A DNA stretch of 64,000 bases from Hyphomicrobiales bacterium. GTDB taxonomy: Bacteria; Pseudomonadota; Alphaproteobacteria; Rhizobiales; Rhizobiaceae. The stretch spans positions 124,001-188,000 of the forward strand of contig UCEU01000020.1 in NCBI GenBank assembly GCA_900471485.1, read 5' to 3'. The notes below the pieces were generated by a model. The model worked only from the letters and a program-made list of their open reading frames with translations, did no database searches and was not told the origin of the DNA. Shown here one piece after another: positions 25,212 to 33,744 of the stretch (positions are counted from its first letter, which is position 1; every line of letters starts with the position of its first letter). Position numbers and translations under genes: made by a program.

Positions 25212-25988
25212 TCAGGGTCGCGACACAAGCAGCTGCAGCGAACCTTCGAAATATGGCTGCGAGCGCAGCGAGCCGTAGCGTTCGCCCCATTTCCCCTCCG
25301 CCAGGTCGCGGGTGAGTTGTGCGACGAACCGATCGGCGACGCTCTGGTCCACAAAGCTCCAGGCTGAGTTGGCGAGCCGGGCGCCCGGCTCGAGCAGGCG
25401 CTCCGGACGACCGTAGTAAGCCTCGCTGAATCCGTCCACGCAGCCCAGCGGAATCGGAACCGGGATAACCTCGACCGTGCCGCCCCATGCTGCCTCGAAG
25501 GCAGCTAGCGGTGGATAACGTCGCGCCTCGACGGCAATCATTTCAGGTGCGTAGGCCTGGAGCCATGAGCGCTCCAGCTTGGTCGGATCGCAACTCAGCA
25601 CAAGCACCGGTCCGCGCGTAACGCGGCGCATCTCCGTGAGGCCGGCTGCCAGATCGTTCCATTGATGGACGGTGAAGGTAGCCATGCTGGCATCGAAGCT
25701 CTTGTCGGCAAATGGCAGTCGTTCGGCTGCCGCATCGACGGCTCGTGGCAAATGTGCCGGCCGCTGGGCGCGCATCGACGCCGATGGCTCGACCGCCGTC
25801 ACATCACGGTCGGTTGGCTCGTAGGAGCCGGCACCCGCCCCGACATTCAACACGGACTTCGTATCCCCCAATGCCTTCAGGATGAAAGCCGCGATGTGTG
25901 GGTCCGGTTGGCGGTAATTGATGTAGCCATTGCCGATCGCGCCGTAATTGGCGTCGCCCGCACTACCGTCACCGTGTCTGTCCATCAT
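25212..25988 (-). CDS. Class I SAM-dependent methyltransferase
   Basis: A 258-residue protein with a Rossmann-type methyltransferase domain (Methyltransf_11 like): motif I SVLNVGAGAGSYEP (residues 44-57), the acidic end of strand 2 in DVTAVEPSASM, and LPFADKSFDASMATFTVHQW as the post-I region. The substrate is unknown; related proteins methylate small molecules. It starts at ATG 25988 (ATG 25985 is also possible) and is divergent from a LysR gene 165 bases away, which may regulate it. Its stop lies 74 bases before the DUF2946 gene, so membership in the copper operon is uncertain. Confidence 0.8.
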   Translation of the reverse strand: MMDRHGDGSAGDANYGAIGNGYINYRQPDPHIAAFILKALGDTKSVLNVGAGAGSYEPTDRDVTAVEPSASMRAQRPAHLPRAVDAAAERLPFADKSFDASMATFTVHQWNDLAAGLTEMRRVTRGPVLVLSCDPTKLERSWLQAYAPEMIAVEARRYPPLAAFEAAWGGTVEVIPVPIPLGCVDGFSEAYYGRPERLLEPGARLANSAWSFVDQSVADRFVAQLTRDLAEGKWGERYGSLRSQPYFEGSLQLLVSRP

Positions 25989-26152
25989 TGATGTATCCCA
26001 TCTATCTAGAGCTCAAATGTCTGGAGCACGCGCCACGCCATCGGATCTTTATTGTTCTGAAAACGAAGCAGCATTCCTTGAATTGCAGAAAATATCATTG
26101 TGGTAGCTATGAAAATCGATATGTTCGAACAATCGATGTTCGGAAAACTCAC

Positions 26153-27052
26153 ATGGAAAGACGACTTCCATCGTTGAACGCGCTCCGCGCCTTCGAGGCC
26201 GCCGGTCGCCACGGGCGCATGACCCTGGCTGCGGATGAGCTGAACGTCACTCACAGCGCCGTCAGCCGGCAGATACAGCACCTGCAGCAGGTGCTCGGAG
26301 TTCCCCTGTTCGAAGGGCCGAAAAATCGGCTGCGGCTGACCGAGGCCGGCTCAACCCTGCTTGCTGGACTGGTCGGCGCCTTCGACCAGATCGATGCTTC
26401 CGTCAGGCTGGTCGCCGATACGGAAGATGGGTCGCTTGACGTGTCTTGTCCAGGCACCTTTACGATGCGCTGGCTCATTCCCCGGCTTTATCGTTTCCAG
26501 GCCGAATATCCGCGTATCGATGTGCGGCTGACTGCTTCGACCAAACCCGTCGATTTCAGTCGCGATGGCTTCGACGTCGCGATCCGAGTTGGAGGCGCGC
26601 CGTGGCCGGCAGGGGGTGAGGCAATTCCCCTGTTTCCGGAACAGACGGGGCCCGTACTTGCCCCGTCGCTGGCAGATGGGGCGGCCAGCCGATTGGACGG
26701 CTTGCCTCAGCTCCATACAAAAACGAGGATACGGGCGTGGGAAGATTGGCTTGCGCGCTCCGGGCATCCGATTGAAGCGGCAACGCGTGTGGACTACGAG
26801 CATTTCTATTTCATGCTCGAGGCCGCCCGAGTTGGGCTTGGCATATGCGTGGCGCCCTGGCCTTATGTCGTTGATGATATCAGGTCCGGGCGACTGATCG
26901 CACCTTTCGGCTTCCTGGAAAGCGGACATGAATATGTCGCGTTGCGCCGATCGCGACGCAACCGCAAGTCCACTCTATTTTGCGAGTGGCTCAGAAGCGA
27001 GGCGGAGAGCTTCATGAAATTCGATCCGGCGGTTCCTTCAAGTTGCCGCTAG
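26153..27052 (+). CDS. LysR-family regulator (GcvA-like)
   Basis: A 299-residue LysR-type regulator. The N-terminal HTH (about residues 7-65, LNALRAFEAAGRHGRMTLAADELNVTHSAVSRQIQHLQQ) is of the GcvA/AmpR type. The effector domain begins near residue 92 (GSLDVSCPGTFTMRWLIPRL) and includes DFSRDGFDVAIRVG and LGICVAPWPYV. ATG 26153 directly starts the HTH; an earlier in-frame start adds 55 residues without family similarity. The divergent methyltransferase gene is the most likely target. An AT-rich intergenic stretch (25989-26152) should contain the operator. Confidence 0.88.
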   Translation: MERRLPSLNALRAFEAAGRHGRMTLAADELNVTHSAVSRQIQHLQQVLGVPLFEGPKNRLRLTEAGSTLLAGLVGAFDQIDASVRLVADTEDGSLDVSCPGTFTMRWLIPRLYRFQAEYPRIDVRLTASTKPVDFSRDGFDVAIRVGGAPWPAGGEAIPLFPEQTGPVLAPSLADGAASRLDGLPQLHTKTRIRAWEDWLARSGHPIEAATRVDYEHFYFMLEAARVGLGICVAPWPYVVDDIRSGRLIAPFGFLESGHEYVALRRSRRNRKSTLFCEWLRSEAESFMKFDPAVPSSCR

Positions 27053-27185
27053 ACCTGTTAGCAACTTGTTAATCACTGTCGTCAATGGCTTAGCTAGTCC
27101 GGAACCGACCGAGGGTTCAGGAACTTTATCCGCTTAGGATGGTTGGACGGCCAGAGGCCACGCTCGGTCTCGCCGAAACGATCTT

Positions 27186-27199
27186 GAAGTGCGCACTTC
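27186..27199. promoter_or_regulatory. 14-bp perfect palindrome upstream of the repeat protein gene
   Basis: GAAGTGCGCACTTC reads the same on both strands and lies 49 bases before the first ATG of the repeat protein, in the putative 5' leader or promoter. It could be an operator or a small hairpin. No regulator is assigned. Confidence 0.3.
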
Positions 27200-27247
27200 C
27201 GCTTTGACCATGGGCATCTGCCCTTTCAGGACATAACGGAGGAAAAA

Positions 27248-28594
27248 ATGATGTACTTAAAGTCCACTATTGCCGCATTGGCTGCAGGTTGCACCAGCGT
27301 CCTCGTCCCGCTGCAAGCCGCGGCGTTCGATATCGGCGGCTCAAACGGTATCAGCGTCAATGGCAATGGCGGCGGGTTGAACGTGTCCATCGGCGGCACC
27401 AATGGGGTCAACGCCACCGTGGGTGGCGGATCCAACCTTGCCAATGTTTCCGTTGGCGGAACAGGCGGTGTGAACGCCAATGTCGGCGGCACCTCGAACG
27501 GCGCTCTTGGAGTGAACGCGTCTGTTGGCGGTTCCGGCGGCATCAATAGCAACACCGCGATCGGTGGCACGAATTCTTCCGGTGGCCTTGCCGTGGGAAC
27601 GACCGCGACAGTCGGTGGAGCCGATGGCGTGAACGCCGATGTCGATGCCGTCCTCGGCGGTTCGAATCTCGCGACTGTCGGTGCTATCGCGAATGTCGGA
27701 GCGGGTGACAACACGCTTGCCGACATAAATGCAAACCTTGCGATCGGTGGCGGCTCCGCCAGTTCCGGTGCAGGCGTCCCGGCCAGTATCGTCGATCTCG
27801 GTACCACGGCGAGCGTCGGTGGAGCCAATGGCGTGAACGCGGATGTCGGCGCGACGGTTGGAGGTTCCAACCTCGCCACAGCGGATGCTGTCGTCAATGT
27901 CGGCGGAGGCGACAATACGCTTGCCGACGTCAACGCGAATGTCGCTATCGGTGGTGGGTCCACGAGCTCCGGCGCGGGCAATCCGGCAGGTGTTATCGAT
28001 CTTGGCACGACCGCAAGCATCGGCGGAGCCAATGGTGTGAACGCTGATGTCGGTGCAACCGTCGGCGGCTCGAACCTTGCAACGGTGGACGCGATGATCA
28101 ATGTCGGCGCCGGCGACAACACCCTCGCTGACGTCACCGCGAATGCTGCAATTGGAGGAACCTCCACCGGTTCGGGAAGCAGCGGCTCGACAAGCGGTGG
28201 TCTTGTTGACGTCGGTGTCAATGCCAACGTCGGCGGTTCTGATGGCGTAAATGCCGATGTCGGAGCTACCGTTGGTGGCTCCAGCGTGGCGAGCGTCGAC
28301 GCGATGGCCAATGTCGGCGCGGGTGACAACACTCTCGCCGAAATCAGCGTCGATATTCCGGGCACCGGCCCGGTTGGACCGGGCGCCGTGGATCCAGGCA
28401 CTCCCGGTGCCGGAGACACTACGACGGGTAATGCCAATCAGGCTGCCGATCGCGGCCGCAGCCTTGCCATGATCAACGACATGTCCGCCAATGATCGTGC
28501 AAAGGCCAAGACACGTTGCAGGGACGTCGTAAGTTCCGGCGGTTTCGAAGCCAGTCTGGTCAGCCTGTGCAAGATGGTGATCGCGGCTCGCTGA
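27248..28594 (+). CDS. Secreted Gly/Asn/Ala-rich tandem-repeat protein
   Basis: A 448-residue protein with no confident function. Residues 1-26 form a signal peptide (cleavage near QAAAFD). Residues 27-120 hold short GG-x-x-GVNA units (for example 49-56 and 70-77). Four long tandem repeats of 68-70 residues start at 123, 191, 259 and 329, each opening with GG(A/S)(N/D)GVNADV and containing VGAGDNTLAD or close variants. After a Pro/Gly linker (371-390), the C-terminus is a different, basic helical domain with two cysteines (C424, C441; TRCRDVV and LVSLCKM). GGAGG at 27238-27242 supports the start. Regular Val/Ala-Gly alternation suggests a beta-solenoid or extended surface or matrix protein. 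Comparable repeat proteins occur in rhizobia, as far as memory goes. Confidence 0.75.
   Translation: MMYLKSTIAALAAGCTSVLVPLQAAAFDIGGSNGISVNGNGGGLNVSIGGTNGVNATVGGGSNLANVSVGGTGGVNANVGGTSNGALGVNASVGGSGGINSNTAIGGTNSSGGLAVGTTATVGGADGVNADVDAVLGGSNLATVGAIANVGAGDNTLADINANLAIGGGSASSGAGVPASIVDLGTTASVGGANGVNADVGATVGGSNLATADAVVNVGGGDNTLADVNANVAIGGGSTSSGAGNPAGVIDLGTTASIGGANGVNADVGATVGGSNLATVDAMINVGAGDNTLADVTANAAIGGTSTGSGSSGSTSGGLVDVGVNANVGGSDGVNADVGATVGGSSVASVDAMANVGAGDNTLAEISVDIPGTGPVGPGAVDPGTPGAGDTTTGNANQAADRGRSLAMINDMSANDRAKAKTRCRDVVSSGGFEASLVSLCKMVIAAR
27614..28370 (+). repeat. Four coding tandem repeats of about 204-210 bp
   Basis: The units begin at 27614, 27818, 28022 and 28232, each at a codon for the GG-x-x-GVNADV motif. 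The spacing is 204, 204 and 210 bases. The last unit is partial and gives way to a Pro/Gly linker. The nucleotide copies have diverged at many third positions although the amino acid pattern is kept, which argues for selection on the protein and against a very recent duplication. Confidence 0.8.
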
Positions 28595-29119
28595 CGGCCT
28601 TAATGACATTCGGGGCGCCGAAATTGGCGCCCCGTTCGCGTCTGGGATCACACTTGATCAGGTCAAAGCCATTTGAAAGAAGCTCTGCCGCGCCTGTCTA
28701 AGTCGTGGAGAGAGATGGAGGCCGAGAGGCCGCTCGAAGGCTCCGAAAGCTGGAGGCTTCCCTTTCCGGCAACCAGCGCCAGAAATCGCGGACATCCGCG
28801 CACCTTTCCGCCACCGGCGGTAACCGTGAAAATGCACGACCCTGAGAGTGTCGTCCCGTATAAACTCATTCGGCCGCTGCGTGGCATGCTTGATCCTGTG
28901 CGCTGTGTGCGGAGCCGTTTAGTTGAGTTTTGATTCACCAATGTGACGGTTGAAGCGACAATCCGGATCGAATGCGGTCGTTCGATGAGTGCCGCACTCC
29001 GCGCAGCACTCTCATCGCGTCATTCGCTTCGGCGGGGATGGCGCTGCTTCGCAAGACTTTCGAAGCCGTAGCCTTATTCTGCGATCGCGGCGGCAATCCG
29101 CGTCGCCGCCATTCGCCTT
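28595..29119. other. Intergenic region between convergent repeat-protein and CLC genes
   Basis: Apart from a GC-rich hairpin at 28612-28633 nothing was recognised. An 86-codon open frame at 28673-28933 has no ribosome site and a composition unlike a real protein. No tRNA-like or IS-like structure was seen. Confidence 0.5.
28612..28633 (+). terminator. Hairpin after the repeat protein gene
   Basis: A perfect 8-bp stem (GGGGCGCC/GGCGCCCC) with a GAAATT loop lies 17 bases after the stop codon. The following bases (GTTCGCGT) contain no long T-run, so efficiency as an intrinsic terminator is uncertain. Confidence 0.6.
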
Positions 29120-30934
29120 TCACGCGCGATGCGGGGCCGGGTGCTTGCGCAGGTTCAGATACGGTTGACGCTCTGTCTCATTTGCCTGGGCTTTATGCCT
29201 CAGACGCAACAGGTCCTTGCGACTGATCAACCCGACAAGTTTTTGCCCCCCGGACTCCACCACGGGAATCCTCCCGGTGTCCGTTGCAAGCATCAAATCC
29301 GCGACATAGCCAACCGTGTCCTCGGGATGAACGAACGGTACGGATACGTCCGAGACGACATCGCCGAGTGTCGGCTCGACATCGGTTGCGCCTTGTTGCC
29401 AGCGCAGTGCGTCTGCCCGCGATGCAATTCCTTTTAGTGCGCCGAACTCGTCCAGCACGGGATAGGCGCGATGGGGCCTTGGTGTGGTCATTAGATGTTC
29501 GACGAATTGGCTGACGGGCATTGAGGTATTCACGCTGTCCACGCTGGTGATCATGATGTCGCGCGCACGTGCGGATTCGAAGGGATCGATCCCATATTCG
29601 CGCGTGATGTGCTGGCCACGACGGGCAATCTTTTCGGTCAGGATCGACCGGCGCAGCAGGAGAACCGTAACGGCGTAGGCGGCAACCGTGGCCGCGAGAA
29701 GCGGCAACAAAGCGGAAATGTCGCCTGTTAGTTCCACCGCGAAAAAGGTGCCGGTCAGTGGCGCCCGCATGGTTCCTCCCATCATCGCGGCCATGCCGAG
29801 CAGCGCCCAGAAGCCGGCGTCACCGGGTAGGAAAAGCCCGACCAAATATCCAAGCGCACCGCCGAAGATCAGGAGGGGCGCCAATACGCCGCCCGACGTT
29901 CCTGACGAGAGCGCGACGAGCCAGATGGCGGCCTTCACGAGGAGGATCGTCAGCACGACCTTGGCCGGGATGTTGCTATCAAGCAGGCCGGCGATGATGT
30001 CATACCCGACGCCGAGCGCGCGGGGCTCGATCAAGCCGCCAAGTCCTATGAACAATCCGCCGATTGCGGGGCACCACATCCAATGGATGGGAAGCGCTTC
30101 GAAAAGGTCTTCGATCTTGTAGAGCAGCGTCGTGAGAATTCCGGACTGCAGCCCGGCGAGAACGCCGACGCCGGCGCAAAGCAACAGCCCCCACCATGGC
30201 AGGTTCATATTGAACACATGGGGAAAGAGTGGCCCTGCCTCGAACAGATATGGTCGCCAGCAAACCGACACGCAGGCCGCAATGGCAACCGGGATGAAGC
30301 TGCGCGGTTTCCATTCGAACAGCAGGAGTTCTACCGCCAGCATGATCGCGGCGATCGGCGAGCCGAATATCGCCGTCATCCCCGCCGCGGCACCGGCGAC
30401 CAACAAGGTCTTGCGCTCGGCCGCGCTCATGTGGAAGCACTGGGCGAACAGCGACCCAATGGCGCCGCCAGTCATGATGATCGGCCCTTCGGCGCCGAAC
30501 GGGCCGCCTGTTCCGATCGAAATCGCCGAAGAAACAGGCTTCAGCACCGCAACCTTCGGAGACATGCGGCTGCCGCCGATCAGAATGGCCTCGATTGCCT
30601 CGGGAATGCCGTGCCCGCGGATCTTCTCGGAGCCGAAACGGGCCATGAGGCCGATAATTAGCCCCCCAAGGATCGGGATCACAACCATCCACAGGGTTCG
30701 GGGCGCCGAGGCAAGAGAAACAGCCACGGTGCTCACGCGCCCGAACCATACGATGTTTGTCACAAGCGAAATGAGGCTCACCAGAAGCCATGCCGCGAAT
30801 GCGCCGCCGGTTCCTACGACGAGTGACATGCCGATAAGCGCCATCACGCGCCTGTCCGTGGTGAAGTCGCCGGCCTCGCGCCGCGAGAGGCCGGCCAGGA
30901 AATCGTGCGGCCGATGCGTGTTGTTCGTAGACAT
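29120..30934 (-). CDS. CLC-family chloride channel/antiporter with CBS domains
   Basis: A 604-residue inner-membrane protein. The CLC core occupies about residues 25-440 and shows the selectivity motifs: IRGHGIPEA, the gating-glutamate loop GGPFGAEGPI (GAEGP instead of the common GKEGP or GREGP), LSSGTSGGVLAPLL and MRAPLTG. The C-terminal 140 residues form a CBS pair (RARDIMITSVDSVNTSMPVSQFV and VVSDVSVPFVHPEDTVGYVADLM) that may sense nucleotides. The gating Glu is present; transport mode (channel or H+/Cl- exchange) cannot be decided. It is divergent from a MarR gene across 225 bases containing a palindromic operator candidate. Confidence 0.9.
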   Translation of the reverse strand: MSTNNTHRPHDFLAGLSRREAGDFTTDRRVMALIGMSLVVGTGGAFAAWLLVSLISLVTNIVWFGRVSTVAVSLASAPRTLWMVVIPILGGLIIGLMARFGSEKIRGHGIPEAIEAILIGGSRMSPKVAVLKPVSSAISIGTGGPFGAEGPIIMTGGAIGSLFAQCFHMSAAERKTLLVAGAAAGMTAIFGSPIAAIMLAVELLLFEWKPRSFIPVAIAACVSVCWRPYLFEAGPLFPHVFNMNLPWWGLLLCAGVGVLAGLQSGILTTLLYKIEDLFEALPIHWMWCPAIGGLFIGLGGLIEPRALGVGYDIIAGLLDSNIPAKVVLTILLVKAAIWLVALSSGTSGGVLAPLLIFGGALGYLVGLFLPGDAGFWALLGMAAMMGGTMRAPLTGTFFAVELTGDISALLPLLAATVAAYAVTVLLLRRSILTEKIARRGQHITREYGIDPFESARARDIMITSVDSVNTSMPVSQFVEHLMTTPRPHRAYPVLDEFGALKGIASRADALRWQQGATDVEPTLGDVVSDVSVPFVHPEDTVGYVADLMLATDTGRIPVVESGGQKLVGLISRKDLLRLRHKAQANETERQPYLNLRKHPAPHRA

Positions 30935-30972
30935 GGATCATCCAGTTGACGGGAAACGTACGGGCGGTCAAA

Positions 30973-30991
30973 TATATCGTGATACGATATA
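30973..30991. promoter_or_regulatory. Inverted-repeat operator candidate between CLC and MarR genes
   Basis: The arms TATATCG (30973-30979) and CGATATA (30985-30991) form a perfect inverted repeat with a 5-base centre. It lies 39 bases before the CLC start and 169 bases before the MarR start. Its size and AT-rich symmetry fit a MarR-family dimer site. Regulation of the CLC gene by the adjacent MarR protein is inference. Confidence 0.5.
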
Positions 30992-31159
30992 AATCAACAG
31001 GCATGTTTCCATTTGCGGCGGCCGGGGTCCGGGATGCCGTTTGGAACGCCGGCTACGATCGCGCGCTGACTTTGCTGATTGACAGGCTGGGTTCAGGCGT
31101 TATTGCCAGAACCGACCAGCGCGGTTCTGGCCGCTGGGAACCGCGATTTAGGGGAGCGG

Positions 31160-31615
31160 ATGAGCAAGAAGCAGAGCAACGATCTGACGGACGCGGACTA
31201 CGAAGCGCTGGCGAACCTGCGCTATACGTTGCGCCGTTTCATGGATTTCAGCGCTTCGGCCGCTCAACGCGAGGGCCTGCCGGCGCAGCAACACCAAGCA
31301 TTGCTCGCCATAAAAGGACACCGGGGTGAAGAGGCAATGACCGTTGGTCTCTTGGCTGAACGCCTGTTGATCGCGCCGCATTCCGCAACGGAGCTTGTCG
31401 GGCGGCTTGTCGCTGCGGGATACGCGACGCGCCACACCGATCCCGCCGACCGACGCCGTCAGACGCTTGGTCTGACCGAACAGGCAGAAAGCCTGCTTAA
31501 ACGCCTGACGACCATTCATTTGACAGAGATCAGGGATCTCGCGCCTCGGCTGCGAACCATCCTTTCCAGTCTGGAAGAAGGTGATGGCCTTCAGGACGAT
31601 CTCTGGTCTGAATAG
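31160..31615 (+). CDS. MarR-family transcriptional regulator
   Basis: A 151-residue winged-helix regulator of the MarR family: dimerisation helix (LANLRYTLRRFMDFSASAA), HTH with recognition helix around RLLIAPHSATELVGRLV, and the wing containing TDPADRRRQTLGLTEQ, the D-x-R-D/R-x4 pattern conserved in MarR proteins. ATG 31160 has GGGGAG upstream (at about 31151-31156); an in-frame start 27 codons earlier is less likely. The divergent CLC channel gene and the palindrome at 30973-30991 are probable targets. It is convergent with the following LysR gene. Confidence 0.87.
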   Translation: MSKKQSNDLTDADYEALANLRYTLRRFMDFSASAAQREGLPAQQHQALLAIKGHRGEEAMTVGLLAERLLIAPHSATELVGRLVAAGYATRHTDPADRRRQTLGLTEQAESLLKRLTTIHLTEIRDLAPRLRTILSSLEEGDGLQDDLWSE

Positions 31616-31649
31616 CGGGCTTGTTTATAGCGGCCGCCGCGTGGGAGGG

Positions 31650-32549
31650 CTAATCGAGCATGACCATGTGCGCAGGCAGCTGCTCTTCGAAGAATTTCGA
31701 GAACGTCGCGATGCGAGGCGGTAGTGCCTGGTACGGTGGGTAGTAGAGCGTCAGCCAGAGTTCAGGCGGAGACCAGCCGCGCAGGATGTGAACCAGACGC
31801 CCGCTACGGATGTGCTCGGCAATATGAAAACCGGGCAGCATCGCCACGCCGGCGCCATCGGCCGCCATGTCGGCGAGAACTTCGCCGTTGTTGGCGCTGA
31901 ATGCCCTGCCGGCCGTGATCGTCATGCTCGAGCCGCCATCCGAAAGAACCCAGTTCTCACGCCGGCTCTCGCCGCTATAGGCGAGGCAGTCGTCCGGAGT
32001 GAGTTCACTCGGATGTTCCATTTCCGTAAATCGGCTGCCCGGTGCCGCGACCAGGATTCTCGGGACTGCCCGTATCTTTCGCCAGATCGTGAACTTGTCC
32101 GAGGGCGCCGAAGAGATGCGGATCGCGAGGTCGTAGTCGTCGTCGACGATATTGACCAGGCCGTCCGACAGCGAAATCTCGAATGACATCTTCGGATAGA
32201 GTTGGCGGAAGCCCGACAGGATCGGAGGCAGCACGGTCTTTCCGAGCCAGGTCGGCGCGCTGATCCTCAGGCGCCCCTGATCGGCCTTGTGCGCGTTCCT
32301 GACATCGCGGCGGGCGCTTTCAAGTGCCGCCACGGCCGGTTGGATCTGCGCGGCGAACACCGCGCCGTCTGTTGTGAGGGATACCTGGCGGGTCGTGCGG
32401 ACGAACAGCTGTACGCCGAGATCCTCCTCCAGCGCGGCAATCGCGCGGGTGACGGCCGCCGGCGTCATATCCAGTTCGCGGGCCACCTGGGCGAAATTAC
32501 GCTTCTCGGCGGCAAGCAGGAAGGTCTTCAGGGCTCTATAGTCGTTCAT
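31650..32549 (-). CDS. LysR-family regulator of the adjacent dioxygenase cluster
   Basis: A 299-residue LysR-type regulator with N-terminal HTH (residues 3-62, FLLAAEKRNFAQVARELDMTPAAVTRAIAALEE) and an effector domain from about residue 90 (GRLRISAPTWLGKTVLPPIL), of the CrgA/PecT-like subgroup. It is divergent from the ring-cleaving dioxygenase gene across 120 bases. That gap holds a bipartite AAAACGCAATT-N17-GCAATT motif which recurs before the alpha/beta hydrolase gene at 37006. It probably controls both units in response to an aromatic or quinone signal; the signal is inferred. Confidence 0.88.
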   Translation of the reverse strand: MNDYRALKTFLLAAEKRNFAQVARELDMTPAAVTRAIAALEEDLGVQLFVRTTRQVSLTTDGAVFAAQIQPAVAALESARRDVRNAHKADQGRLRISAPTWLGKTVLPPILSGFRQLYPKMSFEISLSDGLVNIVDDDYDLAIRISSAPSDKFTIWRKIRAVPRILVAAPGSRFTEMEHPSELTPDDCLAYSGESRRENWVLSDGGSSMTITAGRAFSANNGEVLADMAADGAGVAMLPGFHIAEHIRSGRLVHILRGWSPPELWLTLYYPPYQALPPRIATFSKFFEEQLPAHMVMLD

Positions 32550-32563
32550 CTCGATTGTTTCAA

Positions 32564-32597
32564 AAAACGCAATTCATTCGGAAAAAATATTGCAATT
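32564..32597. promoter_or_regulatory. Bipartite motif, copy 1 (LysR/dioxygenase intergenic region)
   Basis: AAAACGCAATT (32564-32574), 17 bases, then GCAATT (32592-32597). The same two blocks at the same spacing occur at 36883-36916. It sits between the divergent LysR and dioxygenase starts, where a LysR operator is expected. Confidence 0.5.
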
Positions 32598-32669
32598 CCG
32601 CGAGGTAATCAACCTCGGTAGAACTGTCCTCAACGAAACGGACAACGCCAACGAAGAAAGGCACCGGCC

Positions 32670-33602
32670 ATGATCAAGGACATCAAGGGACTGCACCACG
32701 TCACCTCAATGGCGTCGAACGCGCAGCAGAACAACGCATTCTTCACCGACACGCTCGGCCTGCGCCGGGTCAAGAAGACCGTCAACTTCGACGACCCGAG
32801 CGTTTACCACCTTTACTACGGCGATGAACAGGGCACGCCGGGCACCGTCATGACATACTTCCCTTTCCCGCATATGATGACCGGTCGACCGGGCGTCGGC
32901 GAGGTCGGAGAGACCCAGTTCTCGATCCCCAAGGGATCGCTGGCTTTCTGGAAGGATCGCCTCATCGCACAGGGCGTTGGCGGTATCGCCACGGATACGG
33001 TCTTCGGCGCCGGCCGCCTGCGCTTCACCGGTCCCGATGGCGACGCACTGGCGCTCGTCGAAGCGAACGACGACGCGCGCACGCCTTGGACCGCTGAAGG
33101 GATTTCCGCCGACAATGCCATCCGTGGCTTCTCCGGCGCTCGCTTCAACCTGCACGAAACGGCGTCCACCGCGGAGCTGCTGGGCTTCATGGGATATGAG
33201 CGCGCCGAAACCGAAGGTGACGTGACACGCTTCATCATCCCCGGCGGCAACGGCGCCGATACGATCGATCTCGTCGCTCTTCCGCAGACGCCGTTCGCTC
33301 GGCAGGGCGCCGGCTCCGTGCACCATATCGCCTTCGCCGTCGAGAACCGCGAAAAGCAACTGGAAGTGCGCAAGGCGCTGATGGATACCGGCTACCAGGT
33401 GACCCCCGTTATCGACAGGGATTATTTCTGGGCGATCTACTTCCGCACTCCCGGCGGCATCCTGTTCGAGATCGCCACCAACGAACCGGGGTTCGATCGC
33501 GACGAGGATACGGCGCATCTTGGCGAAGCCTTGAAGCTGCCGAGCCGCTACGAGCCCTTCCGCAACAAGATCGAAGCTGGCCTGGTACCGCTCGCGGCTT
33601 AA
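32670..33602 (+). CDS. Ring-cleaving dioxygenase (VOC/glyoxalase fold, MhqO-like)
   Basis: A 310-residue protein with two vicinal-oxygen-chelate modules, matching ring-cleaving dioxygenases such as MhqO. The metal ligands of a type I extradiol site are visible: His in GLHHVTSM (near residue 9), His in GSVHHIAFAV (about 218) and Glu in ILFEIATNEPGF (about 268). It should cleave a hydroquinone or catechol-type ring with Fe(II). A good ribosome site (GAAAGG) precedes the ATG. It is the first gene of a unit that continues with an isochorismatase-type hydrolase, typical of quinone-detoxification clusters. The substrate is not known. Confidence 0.87.
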   Translation: MIKDIKGLHHVTSMASNAQQNNAFFTDTLGLRRVKKTVNFDDPSVYHLYYGDEQGTPGTVMTYFPFPHMMTGRPGVGEVGETQFSIPKGSLAFWKDRLIAQGVGGIATDTVFGAGRLRFTGPDGDALALVEANDDARTPWTAEGISADNAIRGFSGARFNLHETASTAELLGFMGYERAETEGDVTRFIIPGGNGADTIDLVALPQTPFARQGAGSVHHIAFAVENREKQLEVRKALMDTGYQVTPVIDRDYFWAIYFRTPGGILFEIATNEPGFDRDEDTAHLGEALKLPSRYEPFRNKIEAGLVPLAA

Positions 33603-33621
33603 GCCGCGGCATCCGGCCACC

Positions 33622-33636
33622 CCTCTTTAGTCGACA
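33622..33636 (+). promoter_or_regulatory. CCTCTYTAGTCGACA element, copy 1
   Basis: CCTCTTTAGTCGACA lies 109 bases before the isochorismatase-type gene. A copy with one mismatch is found at 36855-36869, before the alpha/beta hydrolase gene. The role is unknown; a shared promoter or operator element is suspected. Confidence 0.35.
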
Positions 33637-33744
33637 ACCAATTTCACCTTTTCAAGCGGCTGCCTGAGCCAGGCAGTCGACCGCCGAAGGCTTACCCTTT
33701 TCCAAGCGCCGCGCGCCGGCATCAATCAAACAGGAGTCATCAAA

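Noticed and set aside
27614..28370. Possible CRISPR-like or satellite array
   Set aside because: The period is about 204 bases, the copies are diverged at third codon positions, and the repeats are in frame within one gene. There are no short identical repeats with unique spacers.
27341..28651. Large open frames on the other strand and in other frames of the repeat gene
   Set aside because: They mirror the tandem repeats of the real gene, and only the chosen frame has a signal peptide and a GGAGG site.
28673..28933. 86-codon frame between the repeat-protein and CLC genes
   Set aside because: No ribosome site, no hydrophobic or domain pattern, and isolated between convergent genes.
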